Part shown: in pieces, positions 41,945 through 53,349 of the stretch
Layout of the letters: every line of letters starts with the position of its first letter
Position numbering within the stretch: position 1 is the stretch's first letter
Position numbers and translations under genes: made by a program
DNA from: Hygrophila difformis
Lineage: Eukaryota; Streptophyta; Magnoliopsida; Lamiales; Acanthaceae
Direction: 5' to 3'
NCBI GenBank assembly: GCA_030278955.1
Contig: JAOANR010000008.1
Coordinates: 45,368,055-45,432,054 of the forward strand
Length of the DNA stretch: 64,000 bases
The notes under the pieces: generated by a model
Seen by the model: the letters and a program-made list of their open reading frames with translations, nothing else
What the model was told of the DNA's origin: nothing
Databases searched by the model: none

Positions 41945-42862
41945 TGCCTGATGCCCTGCTACTGAATTCCAATGAAATGCAATTTTCCATTTTACTCAAG
42001 ATAAAACCAACTACAATCGAGGTGAAACATAGTGCTGTAAAGAAATCTACAATTTCTATTCATTCAAAGATAAAACATAGTTCATATATACAAGTACTAC
42101 AAAGTCATGCATATTCAACTACAATTAAAGCCGAAAACCTTCTTGAGATGGTGATCGCATGACAGCCCTTCAAAGCCCAATGATTCCTATATGAACAACG
42201 AAAAGACTCCAATCAAAATGGTGCAGAATAACAAGTTGCCAGAAGATCCCTGTTACATTGTCAGGTATCATGTTAATGCTAATAGTATAATAGGCCATAA
42301 GAGTATAATGAATGAGATTGATTCTTATTAGAACAAGCACATGACCTCATCTTCTTCCATGTATAATGAATAAAAATAAAAATTTAATATATGACATGGA
42401 ATTTAACAAACACGATTTTGTGAAAGTAGCTGGATTAAATAAAGCATAAGCGCATTGATATTGATTTCTGCAGATTAAGTAAGATAAATAAAAGTTGAAT
42501 AAACCAACATGAGGAGAACTCACTGGAACATTAGACATTATGGTTTAGTATAAAAAATGACAGACACAAACCATATAAAGAATGCACAGACGAGCACTAC
42601 AACTCAACAAAATAAAAATTTGTTTATCCAACCCACCCCTACACCCTCAAGAGAAAAGGTGAGGTTCAATGTTCATGAAGAAAGAAATGAAATTACAAGC
42701 AACTAAATGAAATTTAAAACGAAGAAGAGAAAAAAAGGTATATTAAATTTCTTCATTAAACAATTTATTTGAAAATGTCCAACACAGAAAGCCAAACATA
42801 TAACAACATAAGTCATCGCATGAAAGTCCAGTAATAAATGAGGAAAAGTGAAACCTCCTTAC
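41945..42862. other. CACTA interior without recognised gene
   Basis: A/T-rich sequence between the left subterminal repeats and the starch synthase fragment. It lies where the downstream intron of that gene would be, but I see no match to the next exon. A second stretch with a similar AAGAAAGAAATGAAATTACAAGCAACTAAATGG-type phrase occurs at 42683 and 44388, a local duplication of about 50 bases. Confidence 0.45.
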
Positions 42863-44235
42863 CTGTTCAGAGCATGGTCAATACCAGCTTGATCTGCTCC
42901 ATCAAAATTAAATCCATTTGGCTCAAGACCTTGTGCTTGTGCCCTTTCTTTGTCGTGATCCACATCAAAAACTGTGTCATATAGTTCTGGACAGTAAAAT
43001 TCATCAGGTTTCGTGACAATTCTGATAGGAAGGTGTCATAAATATTCTCATTTCTGGCTGTAATAACTAATATTCAGGACACATAAAGGCTCTGATCTTT
43101 CGCACCATCATAAAATACGGACATAAAATTTTCCAAATATATAATTTGATATTAGAACTTTAAGATATGTGTTTAGATCTCCATTGCTACCTATGTTCAA
43201 ACAAATATTCACACTGTAAGCTTGCACAAAAGTGAAAAGACTGGTGCTGGTAAAGCAGTGAAATAAATTCAACAAAAAATACTATACACAATTAAATGTA
43301 TTAACTATCTTGAACATCTTAATTCATCTGCCTAAGGTTGTGGTGCAAGAGAATTATCATTTAATAGAAAAAGATTCTTGAGCATCAGGCATAACTGCAT
43401 CAGTAGTCAATAAGTCAGCACCAGCACGGAATATTGATTAGCAAAGAAATGCATACATGTCAGAAAGTATGGAATCTGAGCTTCAGAATAAATGTAAATT
43501 TATGCATCTGAGCTTAAGCTTCATCATGGTGCTTGCTAAACATGGAATCAGAGTGGATGTCTGTGTCATCCATTCCAAAAAAAAGTGTCAAGTCCAAGTT
43601 ATGCATTTGTGAAACGGGCATGTTGGAGGTATTAATAATAAATGTAAAGAGATGTATTTAACTATTTAACTCCTTTCCTAATAAGACATTTCCAAATTAT
43701 GAAAGCATGCACATCACGGGGATACAATCTTTCCTTCATGTGTTTCTTTACATCAACGTTTGTTCTGTCTAGTTCCAAGTGCAAGAGAAGCACTAAAGGA
43801 AAAAGAGAAGAACGAATACGACTACAACTTTTCGACCATTTATATGAAGCCTGGATGTCCTGGTTACAACTTTTAGAATATTTATCCCTCTTAATACAGA
43901 CAAAATTGCTTACCTCCTGTTTTACGAACCACAGGAACTGAACCATATCTCATTGCTATGAGTTGAGTTAGTCCACATGGTTCAAATATTGAAGGGACCA
44001 GAATGAAATTGGCACCTGCATATATCTACATAACAATGCAAATAGTTTAGTTAAAAGTGCACAGGTGGAAAGGTATCCTCTATTATAAAGCTCAGTTTCA
44101 TACCAAGTGTGAGAGAGGTTCATCATAAGTCAGGCATAAACGTGCCCCATCATTATGTGAAGAATGCAATTGATTGGCCAAATTAACAAAGTCATTGTGG
44201 ATTCGAGGATCCGGGGCAGACCCCAAAAGGACTAC
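42863..44235 (-). pseudogene. SS3: Captured starch synthase III fragment (three exons)
   Basis: Starch synthase III extends amylopectin chains in plastids using ADP-glucose. Three exons with intact splice sites read on the minus strand. 44235-44104: VLLGSAPDPRIHNDF and CLTYDEPLSHL. 44025-43914: [19 protein letters not shown], then [14 protein letters not shown]. 42986-42863: LYDTVFDVDHDKERAQAQ and NGFNFDGADQAGIDHALN. These are in the C-terminal GT1/GT-B half; EPCGLTQ and VRKTGGL are the family's ADP-glucose site motifs (here the latter has Gly to Glu at the exon join). The final exon and everything upstream are absent, so no enzyme can be made. Introns are kept, so capture was from genomic DNA. 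Confidence 0.9.
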
Positions 44236-44489
44236 CTGAAAAACCATGCTAGTCAGTGGAAAGTCAAATGTTATCTACCTGAATAACAAAGTCATTACAA
44301 TTGCTAATGGTGAGTCAACACAAAACATCATACTCTACTACAGCTTCCCAAGATAGGGTTCAATATAGGATTGTCAATGTTCATGAAGAAAGAAATGAAA
44401 TTACAAGCAACTAAATGGAATTTAAAACGAAAAAGAGAAAAAAGGATAAAAATAAATAAATGCTTTCTGAAGGACTTACATGGACTGAG

Positions 44490-45225
44490 GACATTCGAAC
44501 CAGTTATTGGGTTGCACCCCTCAAAGCTCACTCTAGCATTTTGAGTGTTAACTTGGTAATCAGATTGATGAGAAGAAGCAGCCTGTTTTCCCCTGAAGAC
44601 TCCCCAAAGATAATGTTTCCCAAGAAATCCTGTGAATCCACGAGAAAGAGAAGAGATGCAACACTTCTGGCTATACAATATCAATCAACCACGAAACAAA
44701 GACACAAGAATAAATTATGGCCGATTGCACAGCATATCTATATAGACACTAGGAGTAGGACTCACTGTGCAGCTTCTTAGGAAGTTGGACAGAAGTGAAT
44801 ATTAAGAGTTCAGTTTCACCAATAATTGCTCGAAATGCAAAGTCCGTGTAGATGGCCTTGTTAACCAGACTACTGAAAACTTCTTCATCCCTGTGATTAT
44901 GGTCCGGATGTAAATAGGAGAAAATTCACGAAAATAAATAAATAAATAAAGCATATCCTTAACTTTTAAACCCCCACCTTCCATCAGGAAAGAAGAAGAG
45001 CGCCATACTGTGCTCAGTTGGTGGAGAGCTCTTAAAGGATACAGGCCATACCTCAAGCCGCAAAACCATCTCCAAGCATAAAGACTCCGGCATTACCTTA
45101 GCTACCTCCAACACTTTCATGCATGCTTTGTTTGAGACATGGGCAGCTACATGTATATCTACTTTCTTGCTTGGGATATTAATAGTCACTCTGCCCCAAA
45201 GATAACATTGGTCATTACTCATTAG
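44490..45225 (-). pseudogene. Captured fragment of an AIPP2-like (PHD-finger family) protein
   Basis: Three exon-like stretches on the minus strand. About 45205-44990: WGRVTINIPSKKVDIHVAAH, then KACMKVLEVAKVMPESL and WPVSFKSSPPTEHSMALFFF. About 44896-44775: DEEVFSSLVNKAIYTDFAFRA and GETELLIFTSVQLP. About 44640-44500: GFLGKHYLWGVFRGKQ. The pattern (W-G; KAC-KV-E; LP; WP--F---PP---IALYFF; ELLIF-S-LP; YYLWG-FR) is that of the C-terminal domain of plant PHD-finger proteins related to AIPP2/PAIPP2, which act in H3K27me3-linked repression. The PHD finger itself is not in the captured part. Exons lie between proper splice-like sites (CACAG/GGATG, CACA/GTGAGT). Confidence 0.65.
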
Positions 45226-45549
45226 TCATTAGCGAAGCAAAACAATCAAGCATAAGCATGCTCTCACTTGACACTAATTTTTCGGAGAAAATGAAGAGTT
45301 GTGTAAACATATAAACAATGCTACACACAATCAGAGTTCATTACCTCTATGCTGGAGCAACTACTGGTTGAACAGGTGTATTGAAGTCATGCATTACATT
45401 ATTTTGCTGGCCATCCATTGCTGAATTCAAGGAAACAGTCTATAAATATTTGCTCGGATCAGACTTCAGCTCCCATCTATTCGAGTACATTCCCATACAA
45501 GGTTGTCAACTTAATCTCATCAAATGGAAGATAACCAGCTATCAACATA

Positions 45550-46425
45550 GATGACTGACCCCAAATGACCAAATATCCGCCAGAGAACCATTTTAGCCTT
45601 TATGACTAAGAACCTACACCAAATAAAAATATGTAACATCTTCTTGACAAATAAATTTCTGTGAGATAGATCTTATCAATTACCTCCGGTGCAACATAAT
45701 TGTGAGTACCACAAGTTGTCTTGAGAATTTGATACCCTACACACAAGAAATTTATTCAAACAATGCATCATCATACATCTAAGCTAGAGAGTAATAAACT
45801 AATGTCTTACTTCTGGAGGCAAAGCACTAAGCCCAAAATCAAAGATCTTAAGATTCCCTTGAGAATCAAGTAATAGATTCTCAGGCTGCAAGAAGTAGAA
45901 GAAAGTAAATAATCTTGTTCACAAAGCAATTAAAATTTTTTCTTTATTATGCCTCTAAGAAAGCCTGTGATATAATCCCTTACTGTGGCAATAGTCCACA
46001 CCATCAATTAGCTGCTGAAAGTATCTTCTAGATCCATATTCACTTAGTCGACCATGGTGAACCTGCAATACGAATTTCCCAGTCACAAGCCAACTAAAGC
46101 TGCCTTCTCCTAACTATTTCCAGAATTTTAGCTTATCTAGGTTGAGGAAGCTCACTATTTTATCAAACAATTCGCCACCTGTAATGAATCCCAATATGAT
46201 ATAGATCTTCGTGCAGCTTTCTATTACCTGTTAAGAGAATCCAATCGAGCAGAAAAATGAAGGTCCATGATAAACATTACCAATGAAGAGCCTTTGATTT
46301 CCAATATATTTAAAAGCATTTAAAAATTACACTCAAGAGTTGCACCCTCACCTCATGTAAACAAACGATATATGGATGTCTAACACGCTTCCAGTATTTT
46401 TATGTGACATTATAGCTTCTACATT
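45550..46425 (-). pseudogene. Captured CBL-interacting protein kinase (CIPK/SnRK3) fragment
   Basis: Short exons on the minus strand spell the kinase domain in order. About 46415-46355: KRVRHPYIVCLHE. About 46228-46155: TKIYIILGFITGGELFDKIV. About 46065-45985: [16 protein letters not shown] and DGVDYCHSK. About 45895-45815: [26 protein letters not shown]. About 45735-45685: LKTTCGTHNYVAPE. About 45600-45550: NGSLADIWSFG. In CIPKs the catalytic loop reads HRDLKPENLL; its HRD part is not visible here, and the activation loop start is DFG as expected. The ATP-binding loop, the NAF/FISL CBL-binding motif and the C-terminus are missing, so this is a non-functional captured fragment. The exon structure suggests an intron-rich-clade CIPK. 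Confidence 0.85.
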
Positions 46426-46429
46426 TGAT

Positions 46430-47240
46430 AACAATACAGAGAATATAAGAACGATCATTGGTTCATTTCAATGACAAGTACACATATTTCATAATCTCAT
46501 AGAAGTCACTGAATTTAGCAAGACAATACTTTCACAGTTGATAAAAATCCCCAAGGATCCTAACATAGTTACTGGATATGCTGAAGTATAATGTGAATAG
46601 CAATTTAGCAAGACAATACTTTCACAGTTGATAAAAATAAAAGTAGGAAAGATCAGTGAACATACTTCAAATTAATTAAAAAGGAATAGATGTAGTATAA
46701 GTTAAACACGATAAGGTTATAAGAAATCACCTGCCCAACACTTAAATGTATAAGGCTAGGGACATGGTGAAGCAGATCAGCATCGAAAACGGCCTATCAC
46801 TTCATTCTGCCATCCAAGCCTCGTGTAGCGAGTCGCAGACAGAGGCGCCAACACCGGGAACGAAACCAGGGCCTTGCGCGAGGCGCAGTGGCATAGAGGA
46901 GAGCTGCACGGTGGATGGCGGAGGATCACCCAAATTTGAGTATTTTGGCATCGATTAGTGTAAATGTGTGGCAGCTAGGGTTGCAATTTTCTCAAAGAAG
47001 TCCGCACAATCAGGGAATGAAATTCCAACTGAGGACGACGTCGAATGGTAACTTCTTTCTTTCCTGATTTGGCTTCTTCTCCGACGCGGGTGCCTCTGTT
47101 GTGGGCTGTTTCTCCGACACGAGCGCTCTCTGTTGTATAGAGAATTGAGAGAGGGAAACGAATGAATGACGATTTGGCTTCGTATTTGGCTTGCCTTAGG
47201 GTTTAATTGAATTGGAGGGAGCGACGATGCATTTTTCCTC
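46430..47240. other. CACTA interior upstream of the CIPK fragment
   Basis: A repeated 40-base phrase (AGCAAGACAATACTTTCACAG...) occurs at about 46516 and 46606. A short plus-strand frame (46746-46958) and a minus-strand frame (46955-47290) show no recognisable domain. The minus-strand one is Arg/Ser-rich and may derive from a captured 5' UTR or first exon, but I cannot assign it. Confidence 0.4.
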
Positions 47241-47441
47241 TCCCTATTCCTCGACCCAAGGCGAGGAAAAAAACATTTCCTCAGCCCCATCCTCGCTAAT
47301 GTTAAAAATAAAAATAATTTAAAACTTTAAACTTCCTTAGGCGACGAAATTATTTTTTCGTCGCCTATGTCCTCGCCTACGGGCGAGGAAAATTTCTGTC
47401 CTCACCTCCGGTGGTCGCCTACGGATAATTTTCTTGTAGTG

Positions 47442-47876
47442 TTCTTTGACTATTGTCAGCACTACTACGTTCATCCTACCGCGTATAACCCAAAAAGTTT
47501 CTTTTGGAGCAATAAAGGAATTTCCAGCAGTTATTTCAAATATCCTTTATACTTATTCGTGTATCATATCCACATACCCGGGAGAAACTCAACCACGTAA
47601 ATGCACAATAACTAGTGGGCAGCCTCCACTCATGTAAATGCAGTGAAGAGGTAACGACGCCGTAGTACCATAAATCATAACTAAAGCGGGACAGTTCAAC
47701 CATACTTCTAAAACAACAGTAAACCACTAACACATGTCAAACACCTAACTAAGCAATAACATAACGAAAATATAAATCACAAATCCCAGGCAACAGCAAC
47801 GTCCTCATAAGGAGGAAACTAAACAAAGTACGTCTAATGCAAAACCTAAACGAAAACACGAAACCAAAAGGGGACA
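47442..47876 (+). other. D interior resumed after the CACTA
   Basis: It continues the ORF1-to-gag spacer: TTGTCAGCACTACTACGTTC resembles A1 at 11855. No gag follows. The stretch is non-coding on the plus strand and forms the 3' flank of the antisense ORF. Confidence 0.6.
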
Positions 47877-49159
47877 TCACTGATCGGGAGGCGGGAACTG
47901 CCGGCGCATGTAGTCGTCCATCTGCCGCACATAGGCGTACATGTCGGACATGGTGGCCTGCTGCTGAGCCTGCCTCGTAGCAAACGAATCCATACGGGCC
48001 TGGTAGAAGTCCAACCTAGCGTCGAGGGCGTCATAACGAGCCTGCCCAGCTGCAAACCCGGCGTCCATACCGACCCGCATCTCCTGCATCATCTGCAGCA
48101 TCTGAGTCATCTCCTGCCCCTGAGGAGCCACAGCAGGAGGTGGAACTACTGGAGGAGGGGGTGGCTGCTCCGGTGGTACAACGAGGATCAGGTCGCCGTC
48201 ATCAGGCTGCGGGCGAAGTACAGCACGGGGAGCATCACGACGTAAGGCGCTACGCCGGTCAGCATAAGTCGGGATACGGTAGCAACGGCCCGGTGCTAGG
48301 CCGTACGGGTCTGTCTCCGGTGTAGTGCGAATCCCCTGCGCCGCGCACAACCCACAGATGAGGTGAACATGGGTAATCACCCTACTCCCTCGTCCTCTCC
48401 GCATACCCCGCAAGTTGTCCTCGATGCAAGCTCCGACATTCACCCTACTGTCTCGCGCGATAAAGCAAATGGTCTCGTAGACGTGATCCAGGACAATGTG
48501 GCTCCGGGTGATCGGCCGGACACGCCCTAACCACAGCTGAGCAAGCTCTCGCCAAGGGGAGTCCATCGTCGTCAAACGAAGCTCATGATTGTGCTCGAGC
48601 TGAGGAGGCACTATGGTGCATAAGGTGTTCCACGCAGGAGCAAGAACACGTCCCTCAGGCTGTGGGCGAAATACGCCATCGTCGGGCAAGCCAAAATAGA
48701 CATTGATCGCCCGAGCACTGAAGTCGAGATAGCGACCACGGACCCATACCCGGGATAGGTCGTCACCTTCCCCGAGACCGCCAATGTTGGCAATAACATC
48801 CATAGCCAGATAACCGGAGGCGACGCCCTCGGGGTGACGTGCCAGACCGGTCCACTGCAGATACTCCAAGACTGCGCTGACCCTGTCATCGCCCATATGA
48901 AGAGGATATATGCCTCTCTCAGGGACGTGTGCCCTGTTTCGACGAAGCTCGTCGAAATAAAAGTCCTGGGCAGCCTTCGTCCTAAACCGGAACCTGTCGT
49001 GCCGGTGAGGACGCACCTCATCTGGAAGACCCCTAAGTCGCGGGCCCCGCTGCTCCTCGTCCTCCTCTGACTCGCTCTCGTCGAAATCAGGCATCGCCAG
49101 AGCGGCATGACTGGGGCAGCCTCATCAGCAACTCGTCTCCTAGTCCTCGGAGGACACAT
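47877..49159 (-). CDS. D antisense ORF: 'putative plant transposon protein'-like
   Basis: A 405-codon open frame (49094 to 47877) antisense to the element, starting MPDFDESESEEDEEQRG. Residues about 35-270 resemble the plant domain known as 'putative plant transposon protein' (Transposase_32): VRGRYLDFSARAINVYFGLP, AWNTLCTIVPPQ, RPITRSHIVLDHV, DSRVNVGACIED, HLICGLCAAQGIRT. A Pro-rich linker (PPEQPPPPPVVPPP) and a coiled-coil-like end (MTQMLQMMQEMRVGM to MDDYMRRQFP) follow. A likely older start at 49159 (MCPPRTRRRVADEAAP) is separated by a one-base frameshift near 49110. Some plant gypsy lineages carry antisense ORFs, mostly Tat-type; this one sits in a chromovirus-type element. The biochemical role is unknown. 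The assignment is from motif memory only. Confidence 0.65.
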
Positions 49160-50282
49160 GAGAGACGCCAAAACGACCCACAAAAAGAGCAACATCCTGC
49201 AAGTTACCAAATACCGATTATAAGACAAAGTCCCACATAGAAGTCAAGCGAAAATACGTAAAGGGCATCAATATACACTTCCAACGCGAATATACCGTAA
49301 GAACAACAAATCCTACCGTTTGCTAAGGCCAACCAGGAGGTAATCTAGACAAAGGATATGCTCAAACTAGTGCCCAAACCCTTTGTGGCATTTCGTCGAA
49401 CACGTTATGTGCGCAATAAACCAGAACCTAAGTTACTAACAACACACGGAAATTGCCCACAGAATGAAACAATCATTCTAATAACAACACAGCATATCCT
49501 ACAGCACCAAACAACAGGGGAACGAACTAATAATCACACCCCAATAACAACCAAACATCAAAAACTTCATAGCCTTCCTAAGGATTCGAATTCAACAAGA
49601 ATTTGCCAAAAACATAAACACATTATAACATAAACATAGGCAAGGCAACAAGAGTAACAACAATTGCCACGTACACTCGCTAATTTGCACAAATCAAGCC
49701 TAAAAGTCACAAACCCCCAATTTTTGTACACAAACCCTAATTTCCTAAATCTCCTCACAAATGAAGTCATTCAAAACATAAAAGTTGAAATTAGTAAGTG
49801 GGTTTAGTAGAATCGTACCTCGATGAGTGAAATTGAAGTCGAAATCAAGCAAACAGGAAGGTAACTCGCCGGATTTAGAGAGGATTGGGGGTGTGTTCTC
49901 GAATGGAAAATGGGGGAAGTGGCTCGCGCGGAGCGCGAGCCCTATTTTCTCGAACAGAGGTAGTCGCGCGCTCTCCGCGCGCTCGGGCGCATTACCGCGC
50001 GGCCACCGCGCGGGGCCCGGAGGGAGTTTTATTTTTTTCCTGTTCTGCTCCATCTCTTTTGCTATACGCTCCTCACTGAACCCGGGCATACATTGACAGT
50101 GAAATACAACGACATGGGGCATCACCTGGCCTTATTCCGGGCAAGGACAGCAGAATTGCCTCACGTCCTCCTTTCGCAGGACTACAGGAAACCCTTGGAC
50201 GTAAATACATAGGGACCATGAGAAATTCCGTAGGGAATAGAAACCGCTTATTAACTAACCTCCCCACCACAGTTTGCTCGTA
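49160..50282 (-). other. Upstream region of the antisense ORF
   Basis: No convincing frame. On the minus strand there is a GC-rich palindromic cluster (50020-49925, many CGCGCG), then a GAG/GTACGA donor-like site (about 49817), and a TTGCAG/GATG acceptor-like site about 610 bases on (about 49203). This is the same order of signals (GC block, donor, acceptor) seen in the LTRs, so it may be an independent antisense transcription unit with a 5' UTR intron. Confidence 0.4.
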
Positions 50283-50569
50283 TCCATAACGAGCTCCACG
50301 ACCCCCAACTGAAGAAGTATGTGCCTGACAGGTCGCATGCACTCCAACCGGACGTAATCGAATTGGATGATGACTTGACCTATGAAGAAACCCCGGTGCA
50401 AATACTCGACTACAAGGAAAGGATGACAAGGAATAAAACTGTAAAGATGGTCAAGGTCCTGTGGTCCAACCACGAGACAGAAACGGCGACCTGGGAATTG
50501 GAAGCCGACATGAGGCAACGTTACCCTACCCTCTTCCAAGACGACCCGACCACAGTTATGGGGACATAA
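50283..50569 (+). pseudogene. D pol stub: integrase end with chromodomain-like tail
   Basis: The open frame 50321-50569 is preceded by HNELHDPQLKKYVP-like sequence. It has LQPDVIELDDDLTYEETP, then MVKVLWSNHETETATWELEADM and QRYPTLFQDD before TAA. This is the last ~90 codons of a normal pol, equivalent to 28900-29175 in A4. Its retention without the rest may reflect cis-acting sequence next to the polypurine tract (CTTAAGGGGGGGAGGA, 50576-50592). Confidence 0.82.
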
Positions 50570-50592
50570 CTGTATTCTTAAGGGGGGGAGGA

Positions 50593-53344
50593 TGTAACAC
50601 CCGAGGAAAAAAACAAATTCAAATTGTTTTGAACTACGTCATGACTTGATCCCTTCACAGGGTACGTAGGCAGCTTGGAACTAATTTCTAAGTTCAGTCA
50701 CGAAATAAATCACAAAATAAATCACGAAATAGATCACAAGGACGATAGGAGGAGTTGGAACCAATTTAGACTAGGCTAATTAGCGCACGGAAATGTTGTG
50801 AGCGATAAGCCGGACTCGTAACAAGTTTAAGGAAAAGATTCCGAACCGGAGACGACCCAAGGAATCGAGCTAACACGTAGAAAACCGATAGGGGAAAGCA
50901 AGGAAAGACCCGACGGGACACGCGGACCGCCGAACCGGCCGGTCCAGCCGGCCCGCGCTCGCCGCGCGCCGCCGCACGGCCACCGCGCGGACGGAGGAGT
51001 CGCGACTCCAGGGCAGACCACGCGTGCTCCGCACGGACAAAGGCCTATGTGCGCGTCACCAGCGCGCCAGAGGTGCAGGAGGTGTAAACTTTCCTTCCAT
51101 GGTGATTTTCTTGCCAAAAATCCGTCCTCTATCAAGGGTAAGCGGATCAAGGCAATGGGGGAAGGTTATAGAGGCTGTGTGGCCGCCCCTCCCCCATATT
51201 TTCCAGAAAACAAACCCTAACCACCTCCAATATTCCTCTCCAAGTCGAAACCTCTCCGAACTCACTTTCCGGCAAGTATTCCGGCGACGGCAAGGCGAAA
51301 GGAACCAAGCCCTGCCCTCTAGACTCTTGGTAAGCTATTGTACAAAGTTTTAATTCGTCCATATATCTCAGAAACTCATATTCTAACCCTTTTTCCTTAC
51401 TACGATTTCCCGTCGGAAAACGAACAAAAAGCGATCGGAGAAGTTGGCCGTTCGTCGTGACCCTAGGACGTCCGGAAACCCAATCCAGCAACCCTATCCT
51501 CATTCTAAGTAAGTTAAAACCTTACTCACAAATTTTCGTGGTTGTTTGTTGTTTAAAACTCGAGATATAGGCTTGTAACAAAAATCGGTTTTCAAAAACC
51601 CTATTTTCGTCCAATTTCAAAGACTCGCCTAAAACTCGACCTTCGGGAATTCAAACCAAAAACTTTTCAACATAAAAGTTGTTCCTAACACCTTTATCTA
51701 TCTTCTGTCCAAATTTCAGCCGTTGACATTAAGTTTTGCTATTCCAAATCACGCCGTAAACTTTCTGTGACAACCCGAACGTTTTTAAACTGTGACAGTT
51801 TTCCATATTCGATTTGATGCATGTTTTTCACCCCTTTTTCGAATGATTCAACTTTGCATTCCTTAACAAAAGTTGTAGATAATTGTGTCTAGATTATGCA
51901 TATAAAAGTTCACGGATTTTGGTGTTCATTTGATATGTCAATCGATCGAATTTTCAAAACTGTTTTAAACCCTATTCGGAACCCGCGAGTATGCAGTGAG
52001 TTGTGGTCGATCTTTGAGTACCAAGAATTCATTATTTCCAAATTCTTAAAACATGAAAGTTGTTCCTTAACGTGTTCTGTAGTAAAAATTTTGCATCGAA
52101 TGGTTTTGAAATGAATTTTTAATCGGCGTTGCACGAACCTGTGACGAAAACAGTTTTTAAGACAAAAATTATTCCTTGCAATGAACTCGAATTTCGACTC
52201 ACTTCGGAACCTTATTTCCAAAAACTTAAAACATGAAAGTTTTTCGTGTGTGTGTTTTTGAATTACTGTAAAAATTTCAGAATTTTTGGTGAAAAGACGA
52301 ATTTTTAATTAAGAAAGGCATAAACTGCCTCGAATAGGATTTTTCGAACTTGAGAAGACTCGAACTATGAAAACGCAATATCGATCATTTGATAACTTTG
52401 AAATACGAACTTTCGAAAAATCCCATTCACTAGGCTGAGCCGATCGTCATGCTATCATTATCTTTGAGACTGCCTCGTTAGTGGTCTCCTTACTATCTGA
52501 GATTGCCTCGTTAGTGATCTCGCGCGCTGTATTTTTGGATCGCCTCGTTAGTGGTCCTACTATCTTTTTGGATCGCCTCGTTAGTGGTCCTACTATCTTT
52601 TGAGACTACCTCGTTAGTGGTCTCCCATTGTTTGGACTGCCTCGTTAGTGGTCCTATGTTGAGATTGCCTCGTTAGTGATCTCCCGGTATGGTGTCCTCT
52701 TCTTAGTCTACGGGATAAAATGAAAAAGACTTGTGTGAGTGTTCCATTATGCTTAAATCGTATTTATCATGTTTTTAAATTATGTATTTAAAATTATGCA
52801 TCTTAAATTATGCTTTAAATTACGCTTTTAAATTTAAGTCCTTTAATCATGTTTTCCGCTGCAATTAAATTATGTATTTGAAATTCACGTACGGTGAGCG
52901 AAATCTTTAGTTTAAACACATGTAACCCCTATTATTTGTTAGTTAGGGATTAACTTACTCAGTATATCTTTATACTGACAACCGTTGTCATTTTTTTTTA
53001 CAGAGTATGTCGAGTGACGCATGCACGCGCATTTGGGGGGACATATTTGTGAACATTTTTAATTACTGCATCATACTACTGTTTTACCGGGTCTGTTAAA
53101 CCCGAGGTTTTGGCCGTGTTGGCCGTGATTACTTTTCCGCTGTATTTACCTTATCCATGCATGATGATTTTTACTATCGTACTTGATTTGAAGTATTAAT
53201 AAATTCCGGACTCATTGCCGAATGTTTTAAAACTTTGTATACCCATAAGCCTTGCACCTCCTTAGCGAGCTCGGGAATCCGTGTCTTGCTAGGGAGATGC
53301 GGCGGTGACACCTCGGCCTGGGTTACCAAATCCGGGGTGTTACA
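50593..53344 (+). repeat. D 3' LTR (2752 bp)
   Basis: A near-identical copy of 38065-40821, with scattered single-base differences and a few small indels. It contains the same seven-hairpin array (about 52465-52682) and the branch-site hairpin TCAGTATA/TATACTGA at 52959-52978. It is followed immediately by the GGCGG target duplication at 53345-53349. Confidence 0.93.
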
Positions 53345-53349
53345 GGCGG

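Larger units (their letters stand above)
41623..47441 (-). mobile_element. Non-autonomous CACTA (En/Spm) transposon carrying three host gene fragments
   Basis: The left end is CACTACAAAAAAAATGG (41623). The right end on the opposite strand is CACTACAAGAAAATT, ending at 47441. It is flanked by the 3-bp duplication TTC (41620-41622 and 47442-47444), as CACTA elements make. Both subterminal regions hold many short inverted and direct copies of GGCGAGGA(A/C) (41645-41900 and 47250-47415), the expected transposase-binding repeats. No transposase (TnpA/TnpD) frame is present. All recognised gene fragments lie on the minus strand, in the order CIPK, AIPP2-like, starch synthase III. Confidence 0.93.
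38065..53344 (+). mobile_element. D: non-autonomous Ty3/gypsy element with ORF1, antisense ORF and nested CACTA
   Basis: The LTRs at 38065-40821 and 50593-53344 are near-identical, and the element is bounded by the perfect 5-bp duplication GGCGG (38060-38064, 53345-53349). This makes it the best-delimited retroelement in the window. Without the CACTA it is about 9.5 kb. The interior has PBS, ORF1, an antisense 405-codon ORF and the last ~90 codons of pol; gag, protease, RT, RNase H and integrase core are missing. It must be mobilised by a related autonomous element. Confidence 0.93.

Noticed and set aside
41636..42162. Glu/Gly-rich frames at the left end of the CACTA
   Set aside because: They come from translating the GGCGAGGA subterminal repeats in various frames.
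43662..43946. Minus-strand frame overlapping starch synthase III exon b
   Set aside because: It reads the exon in the wrong frame and runs through the intron; the real exon frame is [11 protein letters not shown]...
46746..46958. Small plus-strand frame inside the CACTA
   Set aside because: No recognisable domain, and it runs opposite to all three captured genes.
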